From: Hordeum vulgare subsp. vulgare | Lineage: Eukaryota; Streptophyta; Magnoliopsida; Poales; Poaceae | DNA length: 64,000 bases | Reading direction: 5' to 3' | NCBI RefSeq assembly: GCF_904849725.1 | Contig: NC_058519.1 | Coordinates: 650,617,387 to 650,681,386, forward strand | Shown: positions 11,465 to 21,659 of the stretch, piece after piece | Layout: every line of letters begins with the position of its first letter | Numbering within the stretch: position 1 is the first letter of the stretch | Program-made: the position numbers and the translations under genes | The notes under the pieces: model-generated | What the model was told of the DNA's origin: nothing | The model's input: the letters and a program-made list of their open reading frames with translations, nothing else | Databases searched by the model: none

Positions 11465-13185
11465 GTAGGCACAGCTCTTCTGTAAGCCACCATCATGGGG
11501 TCCCGAGAATCCCAGGTACCCGAAACTTGCTGCGCCACCAAATTAGAGTCGCCAAAACACCTGACTCGCGTTAGATTCATCTCTTTGGCGAGTCGTAAAC
11601 CATGAAGCAAAGCTTCGTATTCTGCAGCATTGTTAGTGCATGGAAACATGAGTCGGAGAACATAACAGAATTTATCTCCTTGAGGAGATACCAGTACCAC
11701 ACCAGCCCCCGAGCCTTCCAGCTGTCTAGATCCATCAAAATAAATAGTCCAGTAAGTGAGATCAGGCCTGTCTTCTGGAGCCTGCAACTCCTTCCAGTCA
11801 TTGACGAAATCAACTAAAGCCTGAGACTTGATGGCGGTGCGAGGGGTGTACTGCACGTGATGCGGCCCAAGTTCAATTGCCCACTTGGCAATTCGTCCTG
11901 TTGCCTCCCGATTCTGGATGATGTCCCCAAGGGGAGCACAGCTAACCGCTATGATAGGGTGTTCTTGGAAATAATGCTTAAGTTTCCGACTCGCCATAAA
12001 CACCCCATACACTAACTTCTGCCAGTGTGGGTAACGTTGCTTGGAAAGGGTTAGCACCTCGCTAATAAAATACACCGGGCATTGCACTGGGTACTCCTTC
12101 CCTTCCTCCTTTCTTTCAACAACCACTGCCACACTTACTTCTTTGGAATTTGCCGCAATATACAGAAGCATGGGCTCCTTTTCAGCCGGGGCGGCCAGGA
12201 CCGGCGGGTTAACCAATTGCCATTTCAAAGCTTCGAGTGCCTCATCTGCCTCGTTTGTCCAAATGAACCGGTCAGATTTCTTTAGTAACTGATAAAGAGG
12301 AATCGCCTTTTCACCCAGGCGACTTACAAAGCGACTCAGAGCCGCAATGCGACCCGCCAGTCGTTGAACTTCATTAACATTTGCCGGTTTTCCAAGGGAT
12401 GTAACTGCTTCGATTTTGTCCGGGTTAGCTTCAATGCCACGCTCTGACACCAGGAAGCCCAACAATTTCCCTGCAGGAACACCAAAAACACACTTGGTGG
12501 GATTCAGCTTCATCTGATATACTCGCAAATTATCGAAAGTTTCTTTGAGATCCTCCAGCAGCGTCTCCCCCTGGCGGGTTTTGATCACAATATCATCGAC
12601 ATAGGCGTGGACGTTGCGACCGATTTGGCTGCGAAGGCAATTCTGGATGCAGCGCTGATAAGTCGCCCCCGCACTCTTGAGTCCAAAAGGCATGGACACA
12701 TAACAAAAGGCCCCAAAGGGGGTTATAAAAGTTGTTTTCTCTTGATCCTCCATGGCCATCTTGATCTGGTGATATCCTGAGTAGGCGTCCAAAAAGCACA
12801 ATCGTTCGCATCCCGCCACCGAGTCAATGATCTGGTCGATGCGGGGAAGAGCGAAGGGATCTTTTGGACAAGCCCTGTTGAGGTCCGTGTAATCAATGCA
12901 CATACGAAAGGTACCGTTCTTCTTGAGCACCAGAACCGGGTTAGCCAACCATTTGGGGTGAAAAACTTCCACGATGAATCCGGCGGCTAAGAGACGGGCG
13001 ACTTCTTCCCCGATCGCTTTGCGTCGTTCCTCGTTAAACCTGCGAAGATACTGCTGAATAGGTTTTGCCTTTGGGTCAACATTAAGATGGTGCTCAGCGA
13101 ATTCTCTCGGCACACCAGGCATGTCAGAGGGTTTCCATGCGAAGATGTCCCGATTCTCACGGATGAATTCGATGAGCGCGCTTTC
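11320..13185 (-). pseudogene. Gypsy pol: reverse transcriptase and RNase H
   Basis: The frame is open on the minus strand from just after the TAG at 13186-13188. The RT landmarks are WLANPVLVLKKNGTFRMCID, FLDAYSGYHQI, TPFGAFCYVSMPFGL and the catalytic AYVDDIV box. The RT thumb/connection follows, then an RNase H domain (TIYFDGSRQLEGSGAG, NNAAEYEALLHGL). The RT copies element RNA into cDNA in cytoplasmic particles. The frame shifts into nonsense near 11465 before reaching integrase. The RT catalytic YVDD is intact. Confidence 0.92.
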
Positions 13186-13940
13186 CTATTTGGGGTCCAG
13201 ACCCGTCCCGATAGTGAACTGCTTGGATGAGTCGCCAGGAACGAAACCGATTGTCTTAGTGTCATCCGTTGGCTTGAACTTGAGGGGTGACTCAGCATCT
13301 GTCGTTGGCTTCTTCAGGGGTGACATGTCTGCCGGGTCAACATTGGCCTGATGATGTTTGAGCTCCTCCGCAGCGCAGGCGACTTCCGCATAAGCCGTGT
13401 CCCCTTCTTCACATTCCTTTGCAATCCTTCTATCCCCTTCGACCATGATGGGTCCCTTGGGACCGGGCATCTTGAGCTTAAGGTAAACATAGCATGGGCG
13501 AGCCATGAAGCGGGCGTAAGCCGGCCGCCCAAATAACGCATGGTATGGGCTTTTCAATTTGATCACCTCGAAGATCAGTGACTCGGACCTATAATTTTGC
13601 GCCGTTCCAAACGCTACTGTGAGTCTGACTCGGCCTATGGGGTAAGCCGACTTGCCTGGGACAATTCCGTGGAAAACCGTGGTTGAAGGCATCAGGTCCT
13701 TTTCCAATAGGTTCATCCTTTGGAAAGTGTCAAGTATAAGATATTAATGCTGCTGCCACCATCCATTAGCACTTTGGACAGGGTGTAGCCCCCAACTTGG
13801 GGAGCCACGACCAACGCTAAATCATCCGGATTGTCAACTCTTGGCGGGTGATCCTCCCTACTCCACGATATGGTTTGTTCAGACCAGTGGAGGTACCTGG
13901 GAAGGGCCGGCTCAGACACACTGTAAGCCCAGTGACTCAC
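13186..13940 (-). pseudogene. Gypsy aspartic protease region
   Basis: The minus-strand frame from 13940 contains the protease motif DGGSSINILY (Asp followed by Gly-Gly in place of the usual Thr-Gly). A frameshift near 13725 moves to the second frame (13716 to 13186), with ARFMARPCYVYLKLKMPGP near its middle. The second frame ends LDPK-TAG at 13186, and RT resumes in the same frame immediately after. The protease matures the gag-pol polyprotein. See the findings for the recurrent TAG. Confidence 0.85.
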
Positions 13941-13993
13941 CTTCTTATCACGTCTGCAAGCGTTGGTGGTGAAAACGTGATATTGCCCATTGC

Positions 13994-15952
13994 TTAACTG
14001 TTTGGGATTGCTGCGGAAACCTCCGTTGTCATCCTGACCCTGCGGATCCCCCTGTGGGGGCAGCTGCTGAAAGGCTCCTGGAGGGTTATACCGCCGCTGG
14101 TGATGTACCAGATATTGGCCGCTGCTTGGCTGCAGGCCTCCCTGAGGCCCCTGTTCGGGAAAACCGCCGAAGGGGTTCTGTCGTTGGTTGGGTGCGGCGA
14201 ACTGCTCCTGGCGTTAGTCCGGGTCATCGCTTTGGCTTTTCTTGATCGCCTCTGCCCGAAACTCCCGCATCACGAAGCAGTTCTCCCAGGAGTGAGTCGC
14301 CGGACCGTCCGCTGTGGCATGGTGCGGGCAAGGGCCTTTGAGTAGTTCTTCATAGTTACGCGACCTTTTCCCGCTAAAGCCCCTGTTTTTCTTCTAGCGT
14401 TGGTTGCCAGTGTTGGCATTGGTGTTGGTGACTAAATCTGAGGGCTCCTCTTGCGGTCTTCGCTTGCCATTGGCTCCTTGATTGTGGCGATTACGTCCCT
14501 GGAACCGGGTATGATTTTTGGATGACTCGCCCTTCTTGGGCGAATTGGCCTTACCGTCCTCGCCAGGATCTTTGGTGTCACCCGCTTCAGCGTATCTAGT
14601 GAGGGTGTCCATCAGTTCTCCCATGTCTTGGACCTTTCGCTTGAGTCGCCCTAATTTTTGCATCAAGGGTTCATAGTGGCAATTCTGCTCGAGGATTAAC
14701 ACAGCCTGAGCCGCTGTAATACCGTCTGACGAATGGATAATTTCCGCAACCCGCCGTGACCAATGGTGGGCCGACTCATCAGGGCGCTGAACACAATGCT
14801 GCAGATCGACAATCGTCATCGGACGTTTACAAGTTCCTCGGAAGTTCTTGATGAATCGCTCTTTCAACTCGGCCCAGGTCTGGATGGAGTTGGGGGTACG
14901 TTTTTCAACCAAGTACATGTTGACCCCTCGAGCATCATCGTGAAGTACCTAGCGCAAACTGCCTCGTTTACGTCGAGCATGTCCATGGCGATTTCATAAC
15001 TCTCGACCGACGATGCTGGCTCAAGGTCCGTGGTGTAGTTAGGCACCTTTCTTGGTCCCTTAAAATCTTTGGCCATCTTTTCGTTACGAAGGGCGGGGGC
15101 CAAGCATGGCACCCCTACTCGCCCACCGCTCCCGACGAGAGGGGCCGGGGCGACTTGGGTGTTCGGGAGATCCCGGCCCGGCGGGTTCTGATGATCAGGC
15201 GGGTTGTCCTGAGGGATGGGTCGTGGCCCCCTGTTCACGGCGGGCTGGTCCTCTGGCCGACTCCTGGTGTAACTCGCCTGGGGGGTGGAATGCAGCCTAT
15301 CTAGGCTATGTGAGAATTGGGCGTTTTGAACCACCACCGTCTTCAACATCTCGATGGTGTTCCTTGCCTCTATCTCGGCAGGGGTGTTGCCGTGGATCGA
15401 AAGAGACTCCAAATGGCGAGTTGCAGCGAGGACGTTGTCCACCGGGTTGGAAAAGTGGCCTTGAGGCGTCCGAAATCGGGGGATGCGATCCTCAGCCGTA
15501 TGGACCGGCGGGTTAGGCGGTTGACCCGGCCCTCCCCCTGGGGCGGCTCCCGCCCCGGGGGTTCGTGGAGTGTCGAACAGGCGAGTCGGGTTGAGATCAT
15601 GGGGCAGGCGACCTTGGTGTCTCCGTTGATGGACGGCGTCGGAGATGCGCTGGTGTCTTTCGAGCCGCCAGTTGTCAGTATTTAAGCGCATCCTTTCGGC
15701 CGCAATTTGAGCCTGCCGAGTCTCGATCCTGGCGGACTCCACCTCGGCATCTCGATGAGCCTTTGCCACTGCCTCTCTGAGTTTTGCCAGCTCTACGTTT
15801 ATTCCCTCCTGGTTTTCTGGTGTGAGGGGAGTCGCCATCAGCCTTGTGATCTCCGCCGCTAATTCCACCAGGACAACGGCCGGGCTTCTGGACGTCTCGC
15901 CGGTCCCATCGCCTCCGGTAGGGTTTTGTGAAGGCTGAGTCGCCCCTGCCAT
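13994..15952 (-). pseudogene. Gypsy gag, frameshifted
   Basis: The frame 15952-14864 (start MAGATQPSQNP) holds an N-terminal charged helical region and a Pro-rich linker. It shifts near 14905 in a C-run to the frame 14918-14394, which carries the gag core (PNSIQTWAELKERFI, FRGTCKRPMTIVDLQHCVQ) and a basic tail. A TAG at about 14394 precedes a degenerate zinc-binding stretch (CPHH...H....C) near 14340-14260. Gag forms the virus-like particle and binds RNA. At least one frameshift and one nonsense codon make it non-functional. Confidence 0.85.
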
Positions 15953-15976
15953 ATAAATGGCGATCTGGCGGCGGGT

Positions 15977-16457
15977 TCAGTCAAAGACTTCGGGGTCCAT
16001 GGCTAATGACAAGCCCCCAAGACAATCCCCATGTAGAGACCGGATTGAATCTAAGTTGCCCATGGATGATTCTTCATCAGAGTTGACCGGCGTGGTTTCC
16101 TGGGTCGCCGAACACTCTGGCTCCTCTGATCCCTGTGTGAACCCAACAAAAACCGGGCGAGTCAGATTCGGCGTCACCACTGGGCGAACGTACCTGGCCG
16201 GCTCGACGATGTCGGTGGAGATGTCCGGCTCAGGCACGGATGATCCGATCATGCCGATGAAGACGTTGATCTTGCCGAAGGGGACCCTGTAACCAGACTC
16301 GATCGAGTCTGCTTCGGGCCCCCATTGCTGGTTGTCGATGTAGATCTTCCCGCGGCGGCTCCGGGTCATGAGCCCCGTCGCGTAACTCCCAAACCCTGGT
16401 AGGGCTCCCTTTGAGAACTCAACTCCACCGTGCGTAGGCCCCACGGTGGGCGCCAAC
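15977..16457 (-). pseudogene. Open frame between PBS and gag of the gypsy element
   Basis: From the PBS the minus-strand frame stays open for about 160 codons (containing GKIYIDNQQWG and DEESSMGNLD) and ends at TGA 15977-15979. It is in the same frame as gag, which starts 8 codons later at 15952. It may be an N-terminal gag extension interrupted by one stop, or simply an open leader. The tandem gypsy family also has an open frame running from its PBS into gag. Confidence 0.45.
16440..16457 (-). promoter_or_regulatory. Gypsy primer-binding site
   Basis: On the minus strand the LTR end CGACA is followed by gTTGGCGCCCACCGTGGGG. The same sequence follows the LTRs of the second gypsy family at 37968 and 50642, so both families use the same primer type. 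I do not assign the tRNA. Confidence 0.8.
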
Positions 16458-16946
16458 TGTCGTGGTTTTGTCACGGCAGCTGTACTCGTGAAAGGACTTA
16501 GTACTGGAGCCATTGCACCTTGGTGGCGACTCAAAGGGGTTGAGCGGGAGAGACACGGCGATTTACCCAGGTTCGGCCCCTCCTGAGGAGGTAAAGACCT
16601 ACGTCCTGCTTTGAGTTATATTGATGTGGTTTCGATTACAAGGAGGACGTAACTCGCCAAACCTAGCACTCGATGATTTCTAACCTACCCTCTTCTTCCC
16701 TGGGACTCGCCTTTATATACAGGTCGAACCCCTAGGGTTTTACAAGGATACTTTCCTTCCTACAAATCGTGACCTCTGCGGTCTCTAAGTCGCCATCCTT
16801 TAAAGCTTGGAAACCTTCCGGAAATTATAAACCGCCATACAACCTTTGGTCTTGCCAGGCCAAGGCCCAAACCACGCTTAGGTGAATCGCCTGATTTGCT
16901 GACCCGGCCTAACTGGGCGGGTTATTAACAGGTAATATCCCCAACA
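16458..16946 (-). repeat. Gypsy 5' LTR
   Basis: 489 bp, nearly identical to 3641-4130, followed by the TSD GCTAG (16947-16951). The high similarity implies a fairly young insertion relative to its host copia LTR. Confidence 0.93.
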
Positions 16947-18198
16947 GCTAGGGTGGGAGGGGGTGGCGCACCACCTGGTGGGCCTAAGGCCCACGTGTGC
17001 CTAGGGTTTGCCCCCCCTTCCCTCTCCCCTGCGCATTGGGCTGAGTGGGGAGGCGCACCAGCCCACCTAGGGGTTGGTTCCCTCCCCCACTTGGCCCACC
17101 TTACCTCCCGGGGTCGTTGCCCCCCTTCGGTGGACCCCCGGGGCCACCTCTGGTGGTCCTGGTGGTCCCGATACGTTACCGGTGATGCCCGAAACACTTC
17201 CGGTGTCCGAAACCATCCGTCCTATATATCAATCTTTACCTCCGGACCATTCCGGAGCTCCTCGTGACGTCCGGGATCTCATCCGGGACTCCGAACAACT
17301 TTCGGTAACCTCATATAACAATTCTCTATAACCCTAGCATCACCGAATCTTAAGTGTGTAGACCCTACGGGTTCGGGAGACAGGCAGACATGACCGAGAC
17401 ACCTCTCTGGACAATAACCATCAGCGGGGTCTGGATACCCATGGTGGCTCCCAATTGCTCCACGATGATCTCATCGGATGAACCACGATGTCAAGGATTC
17501 AATCAATCCCGTATACAATTCCCTTTGTATGTCGGTATAGAACTTGCCCGAGATTCGATCGTCGGCATACCAATACCTTGTTCAACCTCGTTACCGGTAA
17601 GTCTCTTTACTCGTTCTGTAGCACGTCATCGTGTGACTAACTCCTTAGTCACATTGAGCTCATGATGATGTTCTACCGAGTGGGCCCAGAGATACCTCTC
17701 CGTCACACGGAGTGACAAATCCCGATCTCGATTCGTACCAACCCAACAGACACTTTCGGAGGTACCCGTAGTGCACCTTTATAGTCACCCAGTTACGTTA
17801 TGACGTTTGATACACCCAAAGCACTCATACGGTATCCGGGAGTTCCACAATCTCACGGTCGAAGGAAAAGATACTTGACATTAGAAAAGCTTTAGCATAT
17901 GAACAATACGATCTATTGCTATGCTTAGGATTGGGTCTTGTCCATCACATCATTCTCTCAATGATGTGATCCCGTTATCAATGACATCTAATGCCCATGA
18001 TCAGGAAACCATGATCATCTATTGACTAACGAGCAAGCCAACTAGAGGCTTGCTAGGGACACTTTGTGATCTATGTATTCACACATGTATTACTGTTTCC
18101 TGTTAATACAATTATAGCATGAACAATAGACGATTATCATGAACAAGGAAATATGATAATAACCATTTTATTATTGCCTCTAGGGCATATTTCCAACA
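16947..18198 (-). repeat. Copia 5' LTR, segment proximal to the outer border
   Basis: This continues the LTR interrupted at 3640. It ends (plus strand) CTCTAGGGCATATTTCCAACA at 18198, the reverse complement of the canonical LTR start TGTTGGAAATATGCC. The adjoining flank 18199-18203 (AATAC) would be one target-site copy. Confidence 0.9.
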
Positions 18199-18950
18199 AA
18201 TACTCCATACTACAGGTATGCAAGACTATACTCTATGTGGTTCTAAAAAAGGAATATATTTCACACAATAATGGAAGAATCCAAAAGAAGTTATTTCCAA
18301 CAAAAACTAAGGTGCCCATAAAAAACAGTATCATGTTCACATGCTTATATTGTTGTACGGACCCTAGATTAAGGAGGTAGTTGCAACAGCCTATGAACGG
18401 CTTGCCGGATTATTTTATTATATAAACTGAATTAGTTTCTGCCTACTAAATTGCATCACCTGTTAAAAGTATCCAATAACTTGTTGACTCGATTCCATTA
18501 TTTGATGGAGGGAAAAAGGGACACGTGAAAGCCAAAGAAAACGATGGTAACTACCACTGCTTTTAAATATATTTTGTGTAGGAAAAATATATCCTACCAT
18601 CCAGGAATAGTTACCCCATATGTTTCATATACTACCACGCGTGAGTATATATACTAATTTATCATTTTTATTATGTTCATATACTATATATAAGATTTTT
18701 CAAAGTGAGTTGCATGAAAAATTACAAGTTGATTCATAGATTTTATTATATTTGTGAAATACGTATATATTTATATGTAAAAAAAGCATACACAAAATAT
18801 GACACATACTACAAAAAAATTGTATATATACTACCTAAATATTATTATATACTACATACTACGCGTACATACTCTCCGATTTGATAGATACTACATACAA
18901 CATAGAAAACGCAAATGGTGGTAACTACCACCGGTGGTAGATAAAATGTG

Positions 18951-18952
<2 letters not shown>
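18199..18952. other. AT-rich intergenic DNA
   Basis: No gene or recognised repeat. It is strongly AT-rich, with short motifs recurring around tggtaactaccac (18543, 18917), which may be remnants of a small MITE. Confidence 0.5.

Positions 18953-19036
<84 letters not shown>
18953..19036. repeat. (AT)42 microsatellite
   Basis: 84 bp of uninterrupted AT dinucleotides. It abuts the fold-back element that starts at 19037. Confidence 0.98.
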
Positions 19037-19038
<2 letters not shown>

Positions 19039-19773
19039 CTATTCGTCATCCTGGGTAAGAAATAGTTATTCTTCACCCCCTCTATTTTAACATGTATGCA
19101 CCGTAATTTTACATTACATAAATTTTGTCTTATTTATACGTAAAAAGAGACCATAAAAAAATATAATCAACATAAAAATATTTTATGTCACGTAAAATTA
19201 CGAACATACAAAAATAGTTTAAAAAATACATTAAATTCAATTTTTTATGTTGTTGTGACCTATATTTTTGTTTTTTTTGTCAAATTTTACATAGTGATTC
19301 AATATAAATGTAAATATTTGTATTTGAAATGTAATTTATTTGTAAATTGACCGTAATATATATCATTTATAAGAATAAGTAATTTTTCATCGTAATTATT
19401 TATCAACCAGGAGGATGCAGAATAAGTTATTTTTTAACCGAGGTAATCTTACGACCGTCTCATTAATAAATTACATATGGGATACAATTAGTTATATTCA
19501 TATGTATTCACTACGTAAAATTTGGTATAAGAAGCAAAAGAAAATTCATAAGACAAAAACTTACGTTTTATGTATATTTCACACTATGTTATTACGTTTG
19601 TAATATTATATAACGAAAAATATTTTCTATGGTGAGTATATACTTTTTTATGGTCTCTTTTTACGTAGTAAATAAGACAAAATTTACGAAATGTAAAATT
19701 ACGGTGCATTGATGTTAAAAAAGAGGAGAGTGAAGAATAATATTGCTCACCCAGGATAACGAATAGTCATTCC
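19037..19773. mobile_element. Fold-back/MITE-like element with ~125 bp inverted termini
   Basis: The left end ctattcgtcatcctgggtaa pairs with the reverse complement of the right end (ctattcgttatcctgggtga). Pairing continues for about 120 bp, through the block at 19087-19115 and the phased 'gtcttattta..acgtaaaaagagaccataaaaa' region. The centre is AT-rich with no transposase. Long TIRs and no coding capacity fit a non-autonomous DNA transposon. AT-rich flanks hide the TSD. Confidence 0.75.
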
Positions 19774-19939
19774 ATATATATTATGATGGGTTTTATGATG
19801 AGTATTACGTGAGAAATTTGGTTTTTCAGATATTAAATATTATTTCGATTAAGTGGGTCAAACTTGTACAAAATTAGCATATACCAAGTTTAACTTAGTA
19901 CATGGTTAGAATGGCAGTTTATTCAAAAGAGATGCAGTG

Positions 19940-20195
19940 CATGTATTCGGAATTTACATTTGTTTGCATTAATTATTTTCCTTCTTTAGCAAGTCACAAT
20001 TAATTTCTTCTTCATCCAGATGTACTATACATGTATTCCGAGTTCACATTTGTTTGCATTAATTATTTTCCTTCTTTAGCAAGTCATAATTAATTTCTTC
20101 TTCATCCAGATATACTCCATGTATTTGGAGTTCACATTTGTTTGCATTAATTATTTTCCTTCTTTAGCAAGTCAAAATTAATTTCTTCTTCACTT
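19940..20195 (+). repeat. Three tandem ~90 bp repeats upstream of the GH31 gene
   Basis: Units start at 19940, 20030 and 20118, each with catgtatt, ttcacatttgtttgcattaa and tagcaagtca blocks. The spacing is 90 then 88 bp. The array ends about 120 bp upstream of the TATA box of the GH31 gene. Confidence 0.92.
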
Positions 20196-20316
20196 GGATG
20201 AAGCGATAAATCTTCATTTTGAAAGCTTTGAAGTACTGCCTCGTATGGCCTATCTATCTAGAGGTAATCCTAGGAGGCATTAATTTTTTTCCAAACATTT
20301 CAGATGATTACTAGCC

Positions 20317-20323
20317 TATATAA
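20317..20323 (+). promoter_or_regulatory. TATA box of the GH31 gene
   Basis: TATATAA lies 56 bp upstream of the chosen ATG (20379). That leaves room for a short 5' UTR with a transcription start near 20350. Confidence 0.6.
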
Positions 20324-20617
20324 GCCCGAGCGTGCAGTAGATGCTGGACATCACTTGTGTTGCACGCATCATCCACTCATGGCGATTGGCTTGGCATCCA
20401 CTGATCATTTCGTGCTCCTCACCATCCTCATCTGCCTCCTCGTCCATGATTGCAGCGCCGGCTATGACGTCGAGTCAACCGATACGTCGGGGAAGCAGAT
20501 GTCGGCCCAGCTAAAGCTCGCCGGCGGGACGACGGAATTTGGGCCGGATGTGAAGAGTCTCAGCCTAACGGCAAGGCAAGTGTGTTTGATCTTTCATTTC
20601 AACCAACTAGCTAGCTA

Positions 20618-20777
20618 CTCCCTCCGTTTCTAAATATAAGTCTTTCTAGAGGTTTCAATAATAGACTACATACGGATGTATATAGACATATTTTAGAGTG
20701 TAGATTCACTCATTTTGTTCCGTATGTAGGCCCCTAGTGAAATCTTTTAAAAGACTTATATTTAGGAACGGAGGGAG
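20618..20777. mobile_element. Stowaway MITE in intron 1 of the GH31 gene
   Basis: 160 bp with terminal inverted repeats CTCCCTCCGTTTCTAAATAT and the matching reverse end, flanked by TA duplications (20616-20617, 20778-20779). This is the Tc1/mariner-derived family common in Triticeae introns and flanks. A second copy of identical length lies at 63436-63595. Confidence 0.95.
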
Positions 20778-21625
20778 TAGATAAGTTGGTTCTTGCTCGG
20801 TACAGATCTGATTCGGTGTCATGGCTGCAGTCTTGAGACAGATAGCCGGCTACGCGTGCGCATCACCGATGCTGACCATCAGCGATGGGAGGTTCCCCAA
20901 GACGCCATCCCACGCCCGGCGGCGCCAGGGCCAGAGCCAAAGGGCGTCTTGCTCGACTCACCGGGCAGTGCCTCCATGCCGAGCCACAACACCATGTCCA
21001 GCCCGTCTTCGGACCTGAACTTCACCATCCACACCAGCCCGTTCCGCTTCACCGTCTCCCGTCGCTCGACGCATGACATCCTCTTTGACACTTCTGCCAA
21101 CCTTGTCTTCAAGGACCGGTAAGTTACAAGTGTGTGCCGTTGCAATGTTACCTGGTGTAGCTTGGTTGATCCTCAAGTACATCAATGTAAATCAAGTGAT
21201 CGATGGACGTGAAATTGGAATGCAGGTACTTGGAGGTGACATCGGCGCTGCCGGCTGACCGAGCATCCCTGTATGGGCTTGGCGAGCAGAAGAAACAGAC
21301 GTTCCGGCTACAAACACAATGACAGTTTCACACTGTGGAACGAGGACGTGACGTGGTCCGACCAACTGGACCTCAACCTCTACGGCTCGCACCCGTTCTA
21401 CATGGACGTGCGCTCCGGCGGTGCCGCGCATGGCGTGCTCCTCCTAAACAGCAATGGGATGGACATACTGTACGGCGGATCCCACGTCACCTACAAGGTG
21501 ATCGGCGGTGTGCTAGACTTCTACTTCTTCGCCGGCCCATCCCCCCTCGCCGTCGTCGACCAGTACACACAGCTCATCGGCCGCCCTGCCCCCATGCCCT
21601 ACTGGTCATTCGGTACGTACCTTCC

Positions 21626-21628
<3 letters not shown>

Positions 21629-21657
<29 letters not shown>
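21629..21657. repeat. (TA)14 microsatellite in intron 3 of the GH31 gene
   Basis: About 29 bp of TA repeats, 16 bp after the exon 3 donor (21613). It is a likely length-polymorphic site. Confidence 0.95.

Positions 21658-21659
<2 letters not shown>

Larger units (their letters stand above)
3641..16946 (-). mobile_element. Ty3/gypsy retrotransposon (Tat-like, antisense-gene type), complete with TSD
   Basis: The element is 13.3 kb, with LTRs at 3641-4130 and 16458-16946 and perfect target duplications GCTAG (3636-3640, 16947-16951). The PBS next to the 16458 LTR shows that the element reads on the minus strand. The order in element orientation is LTR, PBS, leader ORF, gag, protease, RT, RNase H, integrase, 69 bp tandem repeats, an antisense spliced gene (plus strand 5328-8800), a 1.2 kb spacer and the 3' LTR. 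Integrase after RNase H defines gypsy order. The gag-pol frame is broken several times, so it is not autonomous. I do not assign a family name. Confidence 0.93.
1..18198 (-). mobile_element. Partial Ty1/copia (Angela/BARE/WIS-type) retrotransposon, minus strand, host of two nested insertions
   Basis: Read on the minus strand from 18198 downward it has a 5' LTR (18198-16947 joined to 3640-3127), a primer-binding site at 3126-3111, a leader (3126-1944, continuing 134-57) and a gag start at 56. The rest lies outside the window. The leader matches the reverse complement of the leader of the complete copia element at 30424-31679. Removing the nested gypsy element (3641-16946) leaves an LTR of about 1.76 kb, the normal size for this group. 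The other LTR is not visible, so target-site duplications cannot be checked. Confidence 0.88.

Noticed and set aside
11602..13536. Plus-strand ORFs across the gypsy RT region
   Set aside because: They are shadows of the minus-strand pol frames with clear RT motifs.
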